Source of the DNA: Catenibacillus scindens
GTDB taxonomy: Bacteria; Bacillota; Clostridia; Lachnospirales; Lachnospiraceae
Length of the DNA stretch: 64,000 nt
Assembly: GCF_014202115.1 (NCBI RefSeq)
Contig: NZ_JACHFW010000003.1
Coordinates: forward strand, 62,001-126,000
Direction: 5' to 3'
Part shown: piece after piece, positions 44,194 through 52,816 of the stretch
Position numbering within the stretch: the first letter of the stretch is position 1
Layout: the number at the start of each line of letters is the position of its first letter
Notes under the pieces: generated by a model
Told to the model about the DNA's origin: nothing
The model's database searches: none
The model's input: only the letters and a program-made list of their open reading frames with translations
Program-made: the position numbers and the translations under genes

Positions 44194-45342
44194 ATGAGGA
44201 AGGTATTACTGCTTATCGTATGCTGCGCCCTTGTATGCAGTTTGAGCGGATGCATCGTTTTCAGGCGGGGATCATCCAATGCATATCGTTCTGATAAAGA
44301 ATTGGCGGATGAAATGATAGAAAACATTATCGGGTGCGCAGAGAAGGAAGATGCAAAAGCGCTGACGGGATTATTTTCGCAGTATGCCGGGGACAGTACG
44401 CTAAACTTAACGGAACAGGCGGAAGAATTCATAGAGTTTTTTCAGGGCGAATGTAAAAGCTGGAAAGGAAATGCAAGTTCCCATGAAAAAAGTGAACACG
44501 GAAAAATAACATGGCGGGAATTGAGAGGGCACTATTCGGTTATTACAGATGAAGCACAATATGAAATCGCATATATTTATATTCCTTTTTACAGAGAAGA
44601 ACCGGATAAAGAAGGGCTTACTGCGATAGAGATCACTACGGAAGAAACTTTTAACAAGGATGAATTTCTCTGGAGTCTGGATCAGAAACCGGGTATCTAT
44701 GTGACAGAAACCGGGGAAGAGACGTATTCGGAACAGAGGCTGATCACTCCGGAAGAACTGATCCGGGCGGCAGGACTTACAAAAGAACAGTACAGCAAAG
44801 TTGATCTGGAACAGTTTATTGAGGATTTTGACATCACGACAGAAGATGTGGATACGCTCAACATACCTTTGCTCCTGGAAGAATACGAACCGGAACGCAA
44901 ATTCAGCATGTATGATGTAAGTTATCTCATTGAAGACGGCATAGAAGAACGCACATCTGATTTTACAGAAAATGTATATGCTGTAGCTTTTATGGAAAAT
45001 AAGAATACAAGTACAGAATGTGTATATTATGATCTGCCGGACAGAAAAAGGTATCAAACGTCGGACGCGTATCTCTTTGATGACCTCTACCAGATACAGG
45101 GCGGATATTATGCGGACGGACAGCAGATCATTGAGGCGTTAGACAAGTATGGTGTTTTTGGCTGGGAATCCGGAACGGGTGAAGAGGAAATTACAGATCC
45201 CCAGCATATGGTGCTGGCTGTATTATATGATGACGGAACGGTCTTCCGTGTAGAAGCGTCCGGCTTGTTGTCGCAGGCGCTGCCGGACGAATACGATGAA
45301 GTGAAAGAAATGCTTCTGTCAGGAGAATACAGCGGAAGTTAA
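44194..45342 (+). CDS. DUF5104 domain lipoprotein
   Basis: The 382-aa product has signal peptide RKVLLLIVCCALVCSL, lipobox LSGC (Cys about 20). Residues about 32-150 match the DUF5104 pattern: DKELADEMIENIIGCAEKEDAKALTGLFS, then FFQGECKSWKG and ITDEAQYEIAYIYIPF. The remainder is acidic and unassigned. RBS AAAGGAAGAG, 18 bp after the preceding gene. DUF5104 lipoproteins are common in Lachnospiraceae near toxin/immunity loci; the function is not established. It belongs to the cargo of the transposon-like unit. Confidence 0.75.
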   Translation: MRKVLLLIVCCALVCSLSGCIVFRRGSSNAYRSDKELADEMIENIIGCAEKEDAKALTGLFSQYAGDSTLNLTEQAEEFIEFFQGECKSWKGNASSHEKSEHGKITWRELRGHYSVITDEAQYEIAYIYIPFYREEPDKEGLTAIEITTEETFNKDEFLWSLDQKPGIYVTETGEETYSEQRLITPEELIRAAGLTKEQYSKVDLEQFIEDFDITTEDVDTLNIPLLLEEYEPERKFSMYDVSYLIEDGIEERTSDFTENVYAVAFMENKNTSTECVYYDLPDRKRYQTSDAYLFDDLYQIQGGYYADGQQIIEALDKYGVFGWESGTGEEEITDPQHMVLAVLYDDGTVFRVEASGLLSQALPDEYDEVKEMLLSGEYSGS

Positions 45343-45371
45343 AAAAGAGTTTTGTTTCAAAGGGGGACGCT

Positions 45372-45803
45372 ATGGATAGAGTGTTTGAAGATGAATTTAT
45401 GGATGCGCAGTCACGGATTATTTCACTATGTGTCGAATTTGCGGGGAATAGGACTGATAAAGTTTATGCCTATGGCTCTATCGAAGAAAGCAGTATTTCG
45501 TTCAATGCATTTTTCAAGATTGATGGTCAGATAAAAACAACAAATAATATAGCTGCCGATCCGGACGCGATATGGGATCTTCTGGATCTTGGGGAAGCGG
45601 ATCTTGAGAAGATAAGACAAATATACATACATTACGAAAAACCTGTCCCCACGGAATTAAGAATGATTTATGACTGTAAAAGCGGTAAAATAGACACGGA
45701 ATATAAGTATGAAAGTATCTGTTCCGCAAAGACGGGGACAGATTCAAGCGAGATTTTTATGAAGTGGTTAGATGAGGTTCGCCAAAGCACATGGAAGAGA
45801 TAA
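45372..45803 (+). CDS. YezG-like (DUF600) immunity protein
   Basis: The 143-aa cytosolic protein shows YAYGSIEESSISFNAFFKIDGQI, a DLGEADLEKIRQIYIHYEKPVPTELRMIYDCKSGK block and a YKYESI segment, the pattern of the YezG/DUF600 family, which neutralises LXG-type nuclease toxins such as YeeF. No LXG toxin is found in the window, so it is an orphan immunity gene. RBS AAAGGGGG. A frame starting at 45791 (MEEIKQHCEKVIQILRSDYS) overlaps its end but runs into the HsdM fragment after about 45 codons; it is probably a truncated fourth gene. Confidence 0.75.
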   Translation: MDRVFEDEFMDAQSRIISLCVEFAGNRTDKVYAYGSIEESSISFNAFFKIDGQIKTTNNIAADPDAIWDLLDLGEADLEKIRQIYIHYEKPVPTELRMIYDCKSGKIDTEYKYESICSAKTGTDSSEIFMKWLDEVRQSTWKR

Positions 45804-45917
45804 AACAGCATTGTGAAAAAGTCATACAGATACTCCGTTCCGATTATAGTACGCAGTTACAGTATTCGGGAATAATCAAAAAAATATACGACGTTATGCT
45901 GCAGATCATATGGTATT

Positions 45918-46136
45918 CCACCTGCGGGCAATGCCAACTACGCATGGATTCAACACATGATTCATCACCTTGCGCCTAACGGCAAGATTGGTCTGGTGCT
46001 TGCAAATGGGGCATTGTCCACGCAGTCAAGCGGTGAGGGTGAAATCCGCAAGAAAATCATAGAGGATGATTTGATCGAAGGCATTATTGCCATGCCAACG
46101 CAGCTCTTCTATAGTCAGGTAAACTTCCTGCTGTAA
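45918..46136 (+). pseudogene. Fragment of type I restriction methyltransferase HsdM
   Basis: Translation of 45918-46118 gives [14 protein letters not shown], then [40 protein letters not shown] and TQLFYSQ, a clear stretch of the N6-adenine methylase domain of HsdM just after the NPPF/Y motif. No upstream or downstream HsdM sequence is present; a stop follows at 46134-46136. It has no start codon or RBS. A scrap of about 67 codons trapped inside the transposon-like unit. Confidence 0.82.
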
Positions 46137-46169
46137 ACTATTATCAAGGATGGATGTATGGGAAGCTAT

Positions 46170-46320
46170 AAGATTATCCCGAATGTTGGGAAGCTTCTGA
46201 TGAAAAAGTATTGAAACCAGCTCAAAAGGGAGAAAAAGTTATCCCGAATTTTTTGAACGAAATCAGCATGGAAACAGGCTGAAAAATAAGGTTTCGGGAT
46301 AATCCAACTTTCGGTATAAC
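46170..46320 (-). repeat. Right end of transposon-like unit
   Basis: Mirror image of the left end: terminal repeat 46293-46320, TTATCCCGAA at 46239-46248 and 46174-46183. Gaps (44 and 55 bp) match the left end. Confidence 0.75.
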
Positions 46321-46435
46321 TGGGCACCGCGGAAGCGGCATATGCTCTTGACAGCCAAGAGGCCCTGATGTGATGGGCATCCAAGCAGAAATCAGCATCT
46401 AAAAGCAGATTTCTGCCAGTAACAAAGAAAATATA

Positions 46436-46636
46436 TGACAGCATCTGAAAAGGGCTGAGATCCCTTCAAGGTTCGAGTTAACTGCGATCCTCCTATGTGC
46501 GCACGAAAAACCGTGATCCACGCAATTAGATAGCAGAACTCCCGGCGGACCATTAGCCTGTAGGTAACCAATCCACGAATAACAGAGTGGCCATATGCCG
46601 AGAACTGTTAAATCCGGCCCTTTTCAGATGCTGTCA
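46436..46636. repeat. 201-bp element with 20-bp perfect inverted ends
   Basis: TGACAGCATCTGAAAAGGGC (46436-46455) and its exact complement (46617-46636) enclose a 161-nt non-coding centre. The palindrome-like GGCATATGC occurs around it (near 46337, 46590, 46652), and a GCAGAAATC/GATTTCTGC hairpin lies just before (46385-46415). It could be a MITE or a structured RNA. No target duplication is obvious. The stretch 46137-46829 has no intact gene. Confidence 0.7.
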
Positions 46637-46829
46637 GACAACAAACAAATGTGGCATATGCCAAGGGTAAAAATTTCTTTCATTTACCTCTTGACAAAAG
46701 TCACTTCATAACAGGAGAAAGCAGGACAAACAGCTTTTCACCGATCTTCCTGCCGGATTCTTCCAAGTCCAGTACGGCTAATTTTCCATCTTGTCACCAC
46801 CTCCTCGCATTTTTATGATGGAAATTCAA

Positions 46830-48806
46830 TTACTCCAGTCCAAACAGCTGCAGCAGTTTCTGCCAAAAGGAAAGTTCCTCCTCTTGGGTGACTACTACGT
46901 CATCCGTCTCTTCCACTTCAATGGCCTCTGTCTGAATGACAAACTGCACTGACTCCACATTGGTATTCTTTTCAGAGACAAAAGAAACGGGATCATCCAT
47001 GCTGCCGCCTATAGATTCCAAAAGACTGTCTATTTCCTCATCAATCTGGTCGTTCATATCTGCTGTTTCGGTACGGAACTCGCCAGTTCCGTCAGCCATT
47101 TCCTGAGCGCCATCGCAAAGGGATACAACACCATCGTACAATTCCACAGTTCCGTCATACAGTTCCCCGGAGCCGGATACCAGCTCTTTGCTGCCCTCTG
47201 CCAGAGAAGATACGCCACCCATTACCTGGCTGTATCCCGCTACAATCTGTGCCACACCGCCGGTGTAGTCATTAATCCCGGAATCCAGTTCCTCGTAGCT
47301 GACCACAAGCTGGTTGATGCCCTCCGCCAAAGCAGAGAGATTTCCGGTCATATTACCCAGGGTATTGACCAACTGGCTGATAGAAGAATCAAATATCTCA
47401 TATTGGGTATTCAATGCGGCCAGTCCTTCCGTAAGAGCGGGCAACTCAGCAGAAATACCATTTAGGTAACTTTCCATTCCGCCAATAGCGGCACTGTTGG
47501 CATTCAACAATGACTTTATCTGCTCTGATGTTCCCAATAATTGTGATTTGTACTGGTTGACCAGATCTTCCATTCCCGGAACGGTAGAAAGTTGTTCCAG
47601 CATGGCTTCATAACTTTGGATTGTCTCCACGGCACTGGCATTTCCAGCCAGCAACGCGTCAATATCCAACCCATTCTGAGCCATCAGTGCCTTGTACTGG
47701 CCATAACCGAGGTTTGCCTGCAAGGCAGCCGCGCCATCATAGAGGTCGCTGATGGCCTGCTTGATCTGGCCGGAGGCTTCTGTCAACGCGGTCAGATCTT
47801 CACTCGTTACCGAAATCGAGTTGACCGCCGTCTGAATCGTGACCAAAGCCGCCTTAAATTCCGAAGAACCAGCAGTCAGGGTTCCCGATTGTGAATTCAA
47901 GGTATCAAGCCCGCTCTGTACTGTGGTCAGCCCATTTTGCAGCGTGACCACGCCCTCATCCAAAGAGGCGACTCCGCTTTGCAAAGAAGATGCTCCGTCC
48001 TTTAATTCAGAACTGCCATCCAACAACTCTGCAGAACCGTCGGAAAGTTCTACTGCGCTATCGTCCAGCTGTTCCACCGCATCGATCAGCTCATTCACCT
48101 TATCTTTCAGTTCCGTGTCGTCGATTTCCACATTCAGATTGAGGTGGATGCCATTGATGGAAACGGCGCTCATCTCAAAATCGGTCACATCTGCGGTAAT
48201 GGTAGTATCAATTCCTTCACCAGGCAAAACCGTGTAGGTAAGTTGCTTGTCGCTTCCTACATTGGCAATCGTTGCGTCCGGGGCAGAAATATTGTTGCAC
48301 CGTTCCGTGTCCAGGGTGAAGGAAGCCTGCAGGGCATAATCATCGAAAAAGGTGTCGGAGCAGGCGGTGTTCTCTGTGATCTGGAAACGGATTTCCAGTT
48401 CTCCGCTTTTTCCTGCGATTTCCGCAGCGGAGTATTCCACTCCGTCCAAATAGTAACGCAGGGAGATGTTCCACGGTATTTCCGCATCCGTCAATTCCCC
48501 CTGATAATAGGCTTTGGAGGCAGAGGTAGAAAAGGTAATGGTATCCCCATTCTGTTCAATGGGATCGCTGGTATTCAGCATTTTTACGGAAGCATAATTG
48601 CCGTAGTCGGTAATGCTCCCACCGGAAAAGCTGTTGACCACATATGTGTTTTTCAGTGTTCCGCTGGCATCCAGCGTAATGTAGATGACTTCTTCTTTTT
48701 CTGAGGGCGCTACGCCTGATGTGTCAGCGGCAAAAGCCGGGATTGCTGAATTCAAGACCAGCAAGCTCGCAAGCGTCATAGGTAAAACGCGCTTTAAAAT
48801 TTTCAT
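46830..48806 (-). CDS. MMPL-associated secreted protein with LxxG repeats (YhgE/Pip-like)
   Basis: The 658-aa product has signal peptide KILKRVLPMTLASLLVLNSAIPAFAA. Residues about 30-230 form a beta-rich domain (KNTYVVNSFSGG, YGNY). Then long helical stretches of heptads such as LSDGSAELLDGSSELKDG and LYDGTVELYDGVVSLCDG, as in YhgE/Pip and ESX-type accessory proteins, split by a less regular part (about 350-470). The end is acidic and then amphipathic (LSFWQKLLQLFGLE). It overlaps the MMPL gene by 4 bp, so it is very probably the extracytoplasmic partner of that exporter. Confidence 0.78.
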   Translation of the reverse strand: MKILKRVLPMTLASLLVLNSAIPAFAADTSGVAPSEKEEVIYITLDASGTLKNTYVVNSFSGGSITDYGNYASVKMLNTSDPIEQNGDTITFSTSASKAYYQGELTDAEIPWNISLRYYLDGVEYSAAEIAGKSGELEIRFQITENTACSDTFFDDYALQASFTLDTERCNNISAPDATIANVGSDKQLTYTVLPGEGIDTTITADVTDFEMSAVSINGIHLNLNVEIDDTELKDKVNELIDAVEQLDDSAVELSDGSAELLDGSSELKDGASSLQSGVASLDEGVVTLQNGLTTVQSGLDTLNSQSGTLTAGSSEFKAALVTIQTAVNSISVTSEDLTALTEASGQIKQAISDLYDGAAALQANLGYGQYKALMAQNGLDIDALLAGNASAVETIQSYEAMLEQLSTVPGMEDLVNQYKSQLLGTSEQIKSLLNANSAAIGGMESYLNGISAELPALTEGLAALNTQYEIFDSSISQLVNTLGNMTGNLSALAEGINQLVVSYEELDSGINDYTGGVAQIVAGYSQVMGGVSSLAEGSKELVSGSGELYDGTVELYDGVVSLCDGAQEMADGTGEFRTETADMNDQIDEEIDSLLESIGGSMDDPVSFVSEKNTNVESVQFVIQTEAIEVEETDDVVVTQEEELSFWQKLLQLFGLE

Positions 48807-50881
48807 TTGGTGATTCCCTCCTTGGATGGTTTATAAAAATGCAAGTGTAAGGTTGTGCGCTGGGCAAGTCCATCCAGCAGGTACAAAAGCCCCGGCAGTA
48901 CAAACAGGACAATGAAAAGGGACAGGAGACTGCCTCGCCCAATAAATATTCCCAGCTGAGACAGAATGCCATGGCTGGAGATATAGCCAAGCAAAAATCC
49001 GACAACCGCCAGTACGGTTCCCGATGTAAGTACTGAAGGTGTAACTACCGCCACAGTTTCTATCACCGCAGATTTTTTCCCCATCTGACTCCTGAACTCA
49101 AGATAGCGTTCCGTAAACAGAATTGCATAGTCTACCGTTGCTCCCAATTGGATAGAGCTGATGATCAGATACGAAATATAAAAAACTACGGAACCTGCGA
49201 AATACGGGACAGATACATTGATCCAGACGGCAGTCTCAATCGCCAGCACCAAAATTACAGGCAGGGAAAGGGACTTCATGGTCAGTAGCAGTACAAGGAA
49301 CACTGCGCCAATGGCGATCAGGTTGACCTTTATCGTATCCACTGTTATAGTATCCATCAGATCGTAAGTACTCACACCGGTACCAGCCAGATAATAGCTG
49401 TCCGGATAGTAAGTATTAACGGTATTGCGTATATTTTCTACCAGGTCAAAGGTTTCCTCACCCTCATAATCCGCCTCTACTGTAATGACAAACCGGCTGT
49501 AGTTTTCTGACACAAGCTGTGAAACAACATCCTCGTCCAGATATTCCATAGGAATTTCCGAACCGACAGTATCCACATAGGAGAGGATACTTTTTACCTG
49601 TGGAATATCATTGAGGGCGCTGGATAACTCCTGCTCCGTAGCTAAATCACCCCGTGGCACCATCGCCACATAGGTGTCACTCTTGCCGTACATTTCCTCA
49701 ATGGCCGCCGCATCCTGTCCATATTGTGTTGTATCCCCATAAATTTTAGACGAACCATAGTAAAAATCATTGGAGTTGGATGCCAGATAACTGGGGACAA
49801 TCAGTACCACAAATACGCAGACCAGAGGAATCATCACCCGATAGACCACCCTACCAAATCCACGAAAGCCCGGCAAAAAGCTGCGGTGCTGGGATTTTTG
49901 CAGCCACTTCTGCGTTGCCAGAATCAAGACCGGCATAAAAGTAAATACAGTGATCAGGCTGATGGCAACGCCTTTTGCCAGTGCAAGACCCAGGTCAGGG
50001 CCAATCCGAAATCGCATAAAAACCAGTGCCAGAAAACCTATGACCGTGGTCAATCCGCTGGATAGAATGGAACTGGTGGACTTGCACAGGGCATCTACCA
50101 TAGCTTCTTTGGAATCTGTAATTTCCATCTTGCATTCTTCAAAGCGGTGGATCAGAAAAACCGAATAATCCAGGGATACAGCCACCTGCAAAATGGTTCC
50201 TGCGGCATTGGTCACAAAAGAAATCTCTCCAAAAATCAGATTGCTTCCGTTGTTGATCAGGACGGAAATCCCCAGCCCAATCATAACAAGGACAGGCTCT
50301 ATCCAGGAAGTGGTCGTGATGATCAGCACAATAAATATAAACAGGATTGCAACTACCGTAATGATGTTGATCTCGCTGACTGTCCCTGTCGTGGCAATGG
50401 CTGTAGATACCGCATCCCCATCCATAGCGTTATCATCGCCGATGATGTTTCGGATTGCGTCTATGGCCTCTACCTGCTTTCCATCCTCAATGGTCACGGT
50501 AAAAAGAGCGGAATTGTCTTTGTAATAGGTCTCCACCGTATCCGTATCCATCGTTTCGATGGGCTGCAAAATATCCGCCGCATCGTCCAGCCATGTGACA
50601 TCGGTTACTCCTTCACAGCTAAGGATCTTTTCTTTGTAATCCAGTGCCTCCGGAATAGAAACATCTTTCACCATCACCCGGGCGTTGGGAATGCCGCCTT
50701 CAAATTCCTCTTCCATAACCTCCAGAGAGACGGTAGATGCTGTGTCCTCCGGCAGAAAATCTGTCATGTTATAGTTCACTCCGACCATTCCAGAAAGAAC
50801 TGCGCCGACAACCGCCAAAAGGACAAAACAAATGATTATTTTTTTAGGGTTATTTACAATGATCTGATAAAATTTTCTCAT
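48803..50881 (-). CDS. MMPL/RND family exporter
   Basis: The 692-aa product has the RND-like two-fold layout: one helix, an extracytoplasmic loop, five helices, then the same again. LQVAVSLDYSVFLIHRFEE and LGATVDYAILFTERYLE are the two copies of the MMPL helix-4 motif with the conserved Asp and Tyr used in proton relay. The size (about 700 aa) fits Gram-positive MMPL proteins. It overlaps genes on both sides by 4 bp (ATGA), so the operon is translationally coupled. Export of lipids, lipopeptides or drugs is likely; divergent TetR control suggests an inducible efflux role. Confidence 0.88.
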   Translation of the reverse strand: MRKFYQIIVNNPKKIIICFVLLAVVGAVLSGMVGVNYNMTDFLPEDTASTVSLEVMEEEFEGGIPNARVMVKDVSIPEALDYKEKILSCEGVTDVTWLDDAADILQPIETMDTDTVETYYKDNSALFTVTIEDGKQVEAIDAIRNIIGDDNAMDGDAVSTAIATTGTVSEINIITVVAILFIFIVLIITTTSWIEPVLVMIGLGISVLINNGSNLIFGEISFVTNAAGTILQVAVSLDYSVFLIHRFEECKMEITDSKEAMVDALCKSTSSILSSGLTTVIGFLALVFMRFRIGPDLGLALAKGVAISLITVFTFMPVLILATQKWLQKSQHRSFLPGFRGFGRVVYRVMIPLVCVFVVLIVPSYLASNSNDFYYGSSKIYGDTTQYGQDAAAIEEMYGKSDTYVAMVPRGDLATEQELSSALNDIPQVKSILSYVDTVGSEIPMEYLDEDVVSQLVSENYSRFVITVEADYEGEETFDLVENIRNTVNTYYPDSYYLAGTGVSTYDLMDTITVDTIKVNLIAIGAVFLVLLLTMKSLSLPVILVLAIETAVWINVSVPYFAGSVVFYISYLIISSIQLGATVDYAILFTERYLEFRSQMGKKSAVIETVAVVTPSVLTSGTVLAVVGFLLGYISSHGILSQLGIFIGRGSLLSLFIVLFVLPGLLYLLDGLAQRTTLHLHFYKPSKEGITK

Positions 50882-51201
50882 ATGGTTTGCTCCTTTACAG
50901 GGATAGGAGCAGAAACCGTGCCGGTAATCTCAAAACTTTCCCGTTCCCCCTTTAGCTTTAATACTAACGCCTCTTTCGTGATCCGGCCCATAGCGTTATA
51001 GGGGATGGTTCGCATCAGCGTTGTCAACTCCCCTTTGATCCGGCAGTCGCCCTTTTCTTTGATGTTTCCGTGAAATGGGTTAGCTTTCTTCAGAATGTCC
51101 AGCATCCCGCTGATTGTACTGTTATCTACGGTGACGGACACAGTTCCATATCTTGCCCCGATGGGTGTCCGCATAATCACATTATAACTGCGACTCCACA
51201 T
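50878..51201 (-). CDS. Small conserved protein in MMPL operon
   Basis: The 107-aa product starts at 51201 after GAAAGGAG. It begins MWSRSYNVIMRTPIGARYG and ends with an ITGTVSAPIPVKEQ strand; a mixed alpha/beta pattern with no signal, membrane segment or catalytic motif. SRSYNVIMRTPIGARYGTVSV and GDCRIKGELTTLMRTIPYNA look like conserved blocks. I do not recognise a family. Tight coupling with the MMPL gene (4-bp overlap) implies a role in that system. Confidence 0.65.
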   Translation of the reverse strand: MWSRSYNVIMRTPIGARYGTVSVTVDNSTISGMLDILKKANPFHGNIKEKGDCRIKGELTTLMRTIPYNAMGRITKEALVLKLKGERESFEITGTVSAPIPVKEQTI

Positions 51202-51239
51202 ACACTTTCGCTCCTTTCCTGAAAATAATGCTTCCATCA

Positions 51240-51833
51240 TCACATCTGCCTCACCAACACAGCCAGAGCCTCCGCAGTCTGTTCAATTCCCAGCGTGGAA
51301 CTGTTGACACAAAGGTCATAGTTATATGGCTTCCCCCAATTCCCGCCGGTGTAATAGTCATAGTAATTTTTCCGCTGCTTATCCGTTTTTCGAACCAATG
51401 ACGTTATAGCTTTTTCTTCCTTACCCAGCAGCTTCATTTTTCGCTGCACACGGTCAGAAAAGGGGGCTGTGATAAAAATACTGAGCCGCTTGATTGCCGC
51501 CTGCTGCAGCACATAGTCCGCACAGCGTCCTACAAAGATACAGTTATCTTTCTGCGCTGCCTCCAAAATGACAGTACTCTGCATCCGAAACATAGCTTCG
51601 TTCGCAGATATGCCCCGCAGGTTCTGATCGGTATCATCGTATACAAAGCTGTGCAGCCATGAATTTTCTTTTTTTTCATCGGCTTTTTCCAGTATCTCGG
51701 GGGAAATGCTGCTGCGGCTGGCTGCTTCCGTAACCAGCGCCTGGTCGTAAAAATCGTATCCAAGTGTATAGGCCAAGCGTTTCCCAATCTCATGGCCGCC
51801 GCTTCCAAATTCACGCGCGATACAAATCAACAT
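51240..51833 (-). CDS. Cytidylate kinase-like protein
   Basis: The 197-aa product starts at 51833 after GGAGGATAAAG. REFGSGGHEIGKRLAYTLGYDFYDQALV has the variant P-loop of the cytidylate-kinase-like family (PF13189). NCIFVGRCADYVL and RLSIFITAPFSDRVQRKMKL follow, with a C-terminal NYYDYYTGGNWGKPYNYDLCVNSSTLG lid block. True CMP kinases (Cmk) differ in sequence and context. It is the first gene of the MMPL operon. A paralogue lies at 53225. A nucleotide- or small-molecule-kinase role is inferred; the substrate is unknown. Confidence 0.8.
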   Translation of the reverse strand: MLICIAREFGSGGHEIGKRLAYTLGYDFYDQALVTEAASRSSISPEILEKADEKKENSWLHSFVYDDTDQNLRGISANEAMFRMQSTVILEAAQKDNCIFVGRCADYVLQQAAIKRLSIFITAPFSDRVQRKMKLLGKEEKAITSLVRKTDKQRKNYYDYYTGGNWGKPYNYDLCVNSSTLGIEQTAEALAVLVRQM

Positions 51834-51959
51834 ATCTTTATCCTCCATTCTTCCAGTTATGACCTTTAGTATATCTTGCTCCCCAATTAGATAAAACGGG
51901 CAAATATAATGTAAATGGGAGATATGGGACAAATCCCGATTACTTGATGGAGAAGATAC

Positions 51960-51984
51960 CGGACAAAAGTTTCATCATTGTCCG
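51960..51984. promoter_or_regulatory. TetR operator candidate
   Basis: CGGACAA (51960-51966) and TTGTCCG (51978-51984) are inverted around 11 nt, midway between the divergent TetR and MMPL operons. Related GGACA half-sites occur at 51927 and 51999. A TATAAT at 52008-52013 is the likely -10 of the TetR gene. Confidence 0.6.
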
Positions 51985-52046
51985 TGGAAAGATTTATCGG
52001 ACAGATGTATAATAAGTTGCAAGATATATGGGGAGGGTAAAAGGTG

Positions 52047-52628
52047 ATGACAAATGAAGAACTGTCTCTCAAAACCAAGCAATCGCTTGCCCAAGTGCTG
52101 AAAAATACAATGGAACACAAAAAACTTTCTAAAATCACCATCAGCGAATTGTGTGCTGTTTGCCGGATAAACAGAAAGACATTTTACTATCATTTTGAGG
52201 ATATTTATTCTCTTTTGAAGTGGACATTGGAACAGGAAGCCGTAGAAGTAGTAAAGAACTTCGATTTGCTAGTTAATACGGAAGAAGCCCTTAGGTTCGT
52301 TATGGCGTATGCAGATGAAAATAAGCACATTATAAACTGTGCTTTCGATTCCATGGGATACGAAGAAATCAAACGGTTTTTCTACAATGATTTATTTTCA
52401 GTTATTTACGGAGCGATTGAACAGGTGGAAGATGAATTGCAGATTACCGTGGATTCACAATTCAAAAACTTTTTAGCGGCTTTTTATACAGAAGCTTCTG
52501 CGGGACTTCTGATCGAGTGGGTTAAAAATAGGATGACACAGGATAAAGAAACTATCTTGCAAAGTCTTTTGTCTATTTATAAGATTTCAATTCCTGCAAT
52601 TTTGAGAGAAAAAAGAATTTTTAACTAA
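52047..52628 (+). CDS. TetR family transcriptional regulator
   Basis: The 193-aa product has an N-terminal HTH (about 10-58; KTKQSLAQVLKNTMEHKKLSKITISELCAVCRINRKTFYYHFEDIYSLL) and a C-terminal ligand domain of the TetR_C type found in DhaS/YxaF-like proteins. The start at 52047 follows GGGGAGGG; the GTG at 52044 is possible. It is divergent from the MMPL operon, so it is the likely repressor of that exporter. In contrast to the TetR at 29273, its DNA-binding domain is intact. Confidence 0.85.
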   Translation: MTNEELSLKTKQSLAQVLKNTMEHKKLSKITISELCAVCRINRKTFYYHFEDIYSLLKWTLEQEAVEVVKNFDLLVNTEEALRFVMAYADENKHIINCAFDSMGYEEIKRFFYNDLFSVIYGAIEQVEDELQITVDSQFKNFLAAFYTEASAGLLIEWVKNRMTQDKETILQSLLSIYKISIPAILREKRIFN

Positions 52629-52631
52629 TTA

Positions 52632-52757
52632 TTTCTCAAGGGAGTAAGCACTCTTGATGAGTACATAGAGAAATTAAAAGACGCCAATGTACAGAAAGTC
52701 ATTGACGAATATCAATCCCAGTTAGACGCCTGGTGCGAAAGTAACCTGAGTGAGTAA
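52632..52757 (+). pseudogene. C-terminal fragment of ABC substrate-binding protein
   Basis: The frame reads LKGVSTLDEYIEKLKDANVQ, then KVIDEYQSQLDAWCESN and a stop at 52755-52757. This matches the last about 35 residues of LplA-like binding proteins (compare ELVSAYQSQLDEWLANQQ at the end of the gene at 12219). It has no start. It is the natural continuation of the pseudogene that breaks off at 42418, so the DNA between is best read as inserted. Confidence 0.8.
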
Positions 52758-52816
52758 AATACCCCGCAGTAAGCTGGGGAGTATTTGGTCTTGGCTCACT
52801 ACCTGCAGGAATTTTA

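Larger units (their letters stand above)
42418..46320. mobile_element. Non-autonomous transposon-like unit, 3.9 kb, no transposase
   Basis: Bounded by 28-bp perfect inverted repeats, 42418-42445 (starting GTTATACCGAAAGTTGGATT) and 46293-46320. Inside each end the 10-mer TTCGGGATAA recurs twice more in opposite orientation to the terminal one, at matching distances: gaps of 43 and 55 bp on the left (42489, 42554) and 44 and 55 bp on the right (46239, 46174). Such symmetric arrays are typical of transposase-binding ends. Cargo: two lipoproteins, a YezG-like protein and an HsdM fragment. No transposase frame is present. The left end falls inside the binding-protein gene. Confidence 0.75.

Noticed and set aside
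46701-46787. Minus-strand frame reading DGKLAVLDLEESGRKIGEKLFVLLSPVMK then stop, possibly the tail of a lost gene
   Set aside because: Only about 29 codons are open, closed upstream by a TGA, and I cannot name a family; it may be a gene scrap but is not supported enough to annotate.
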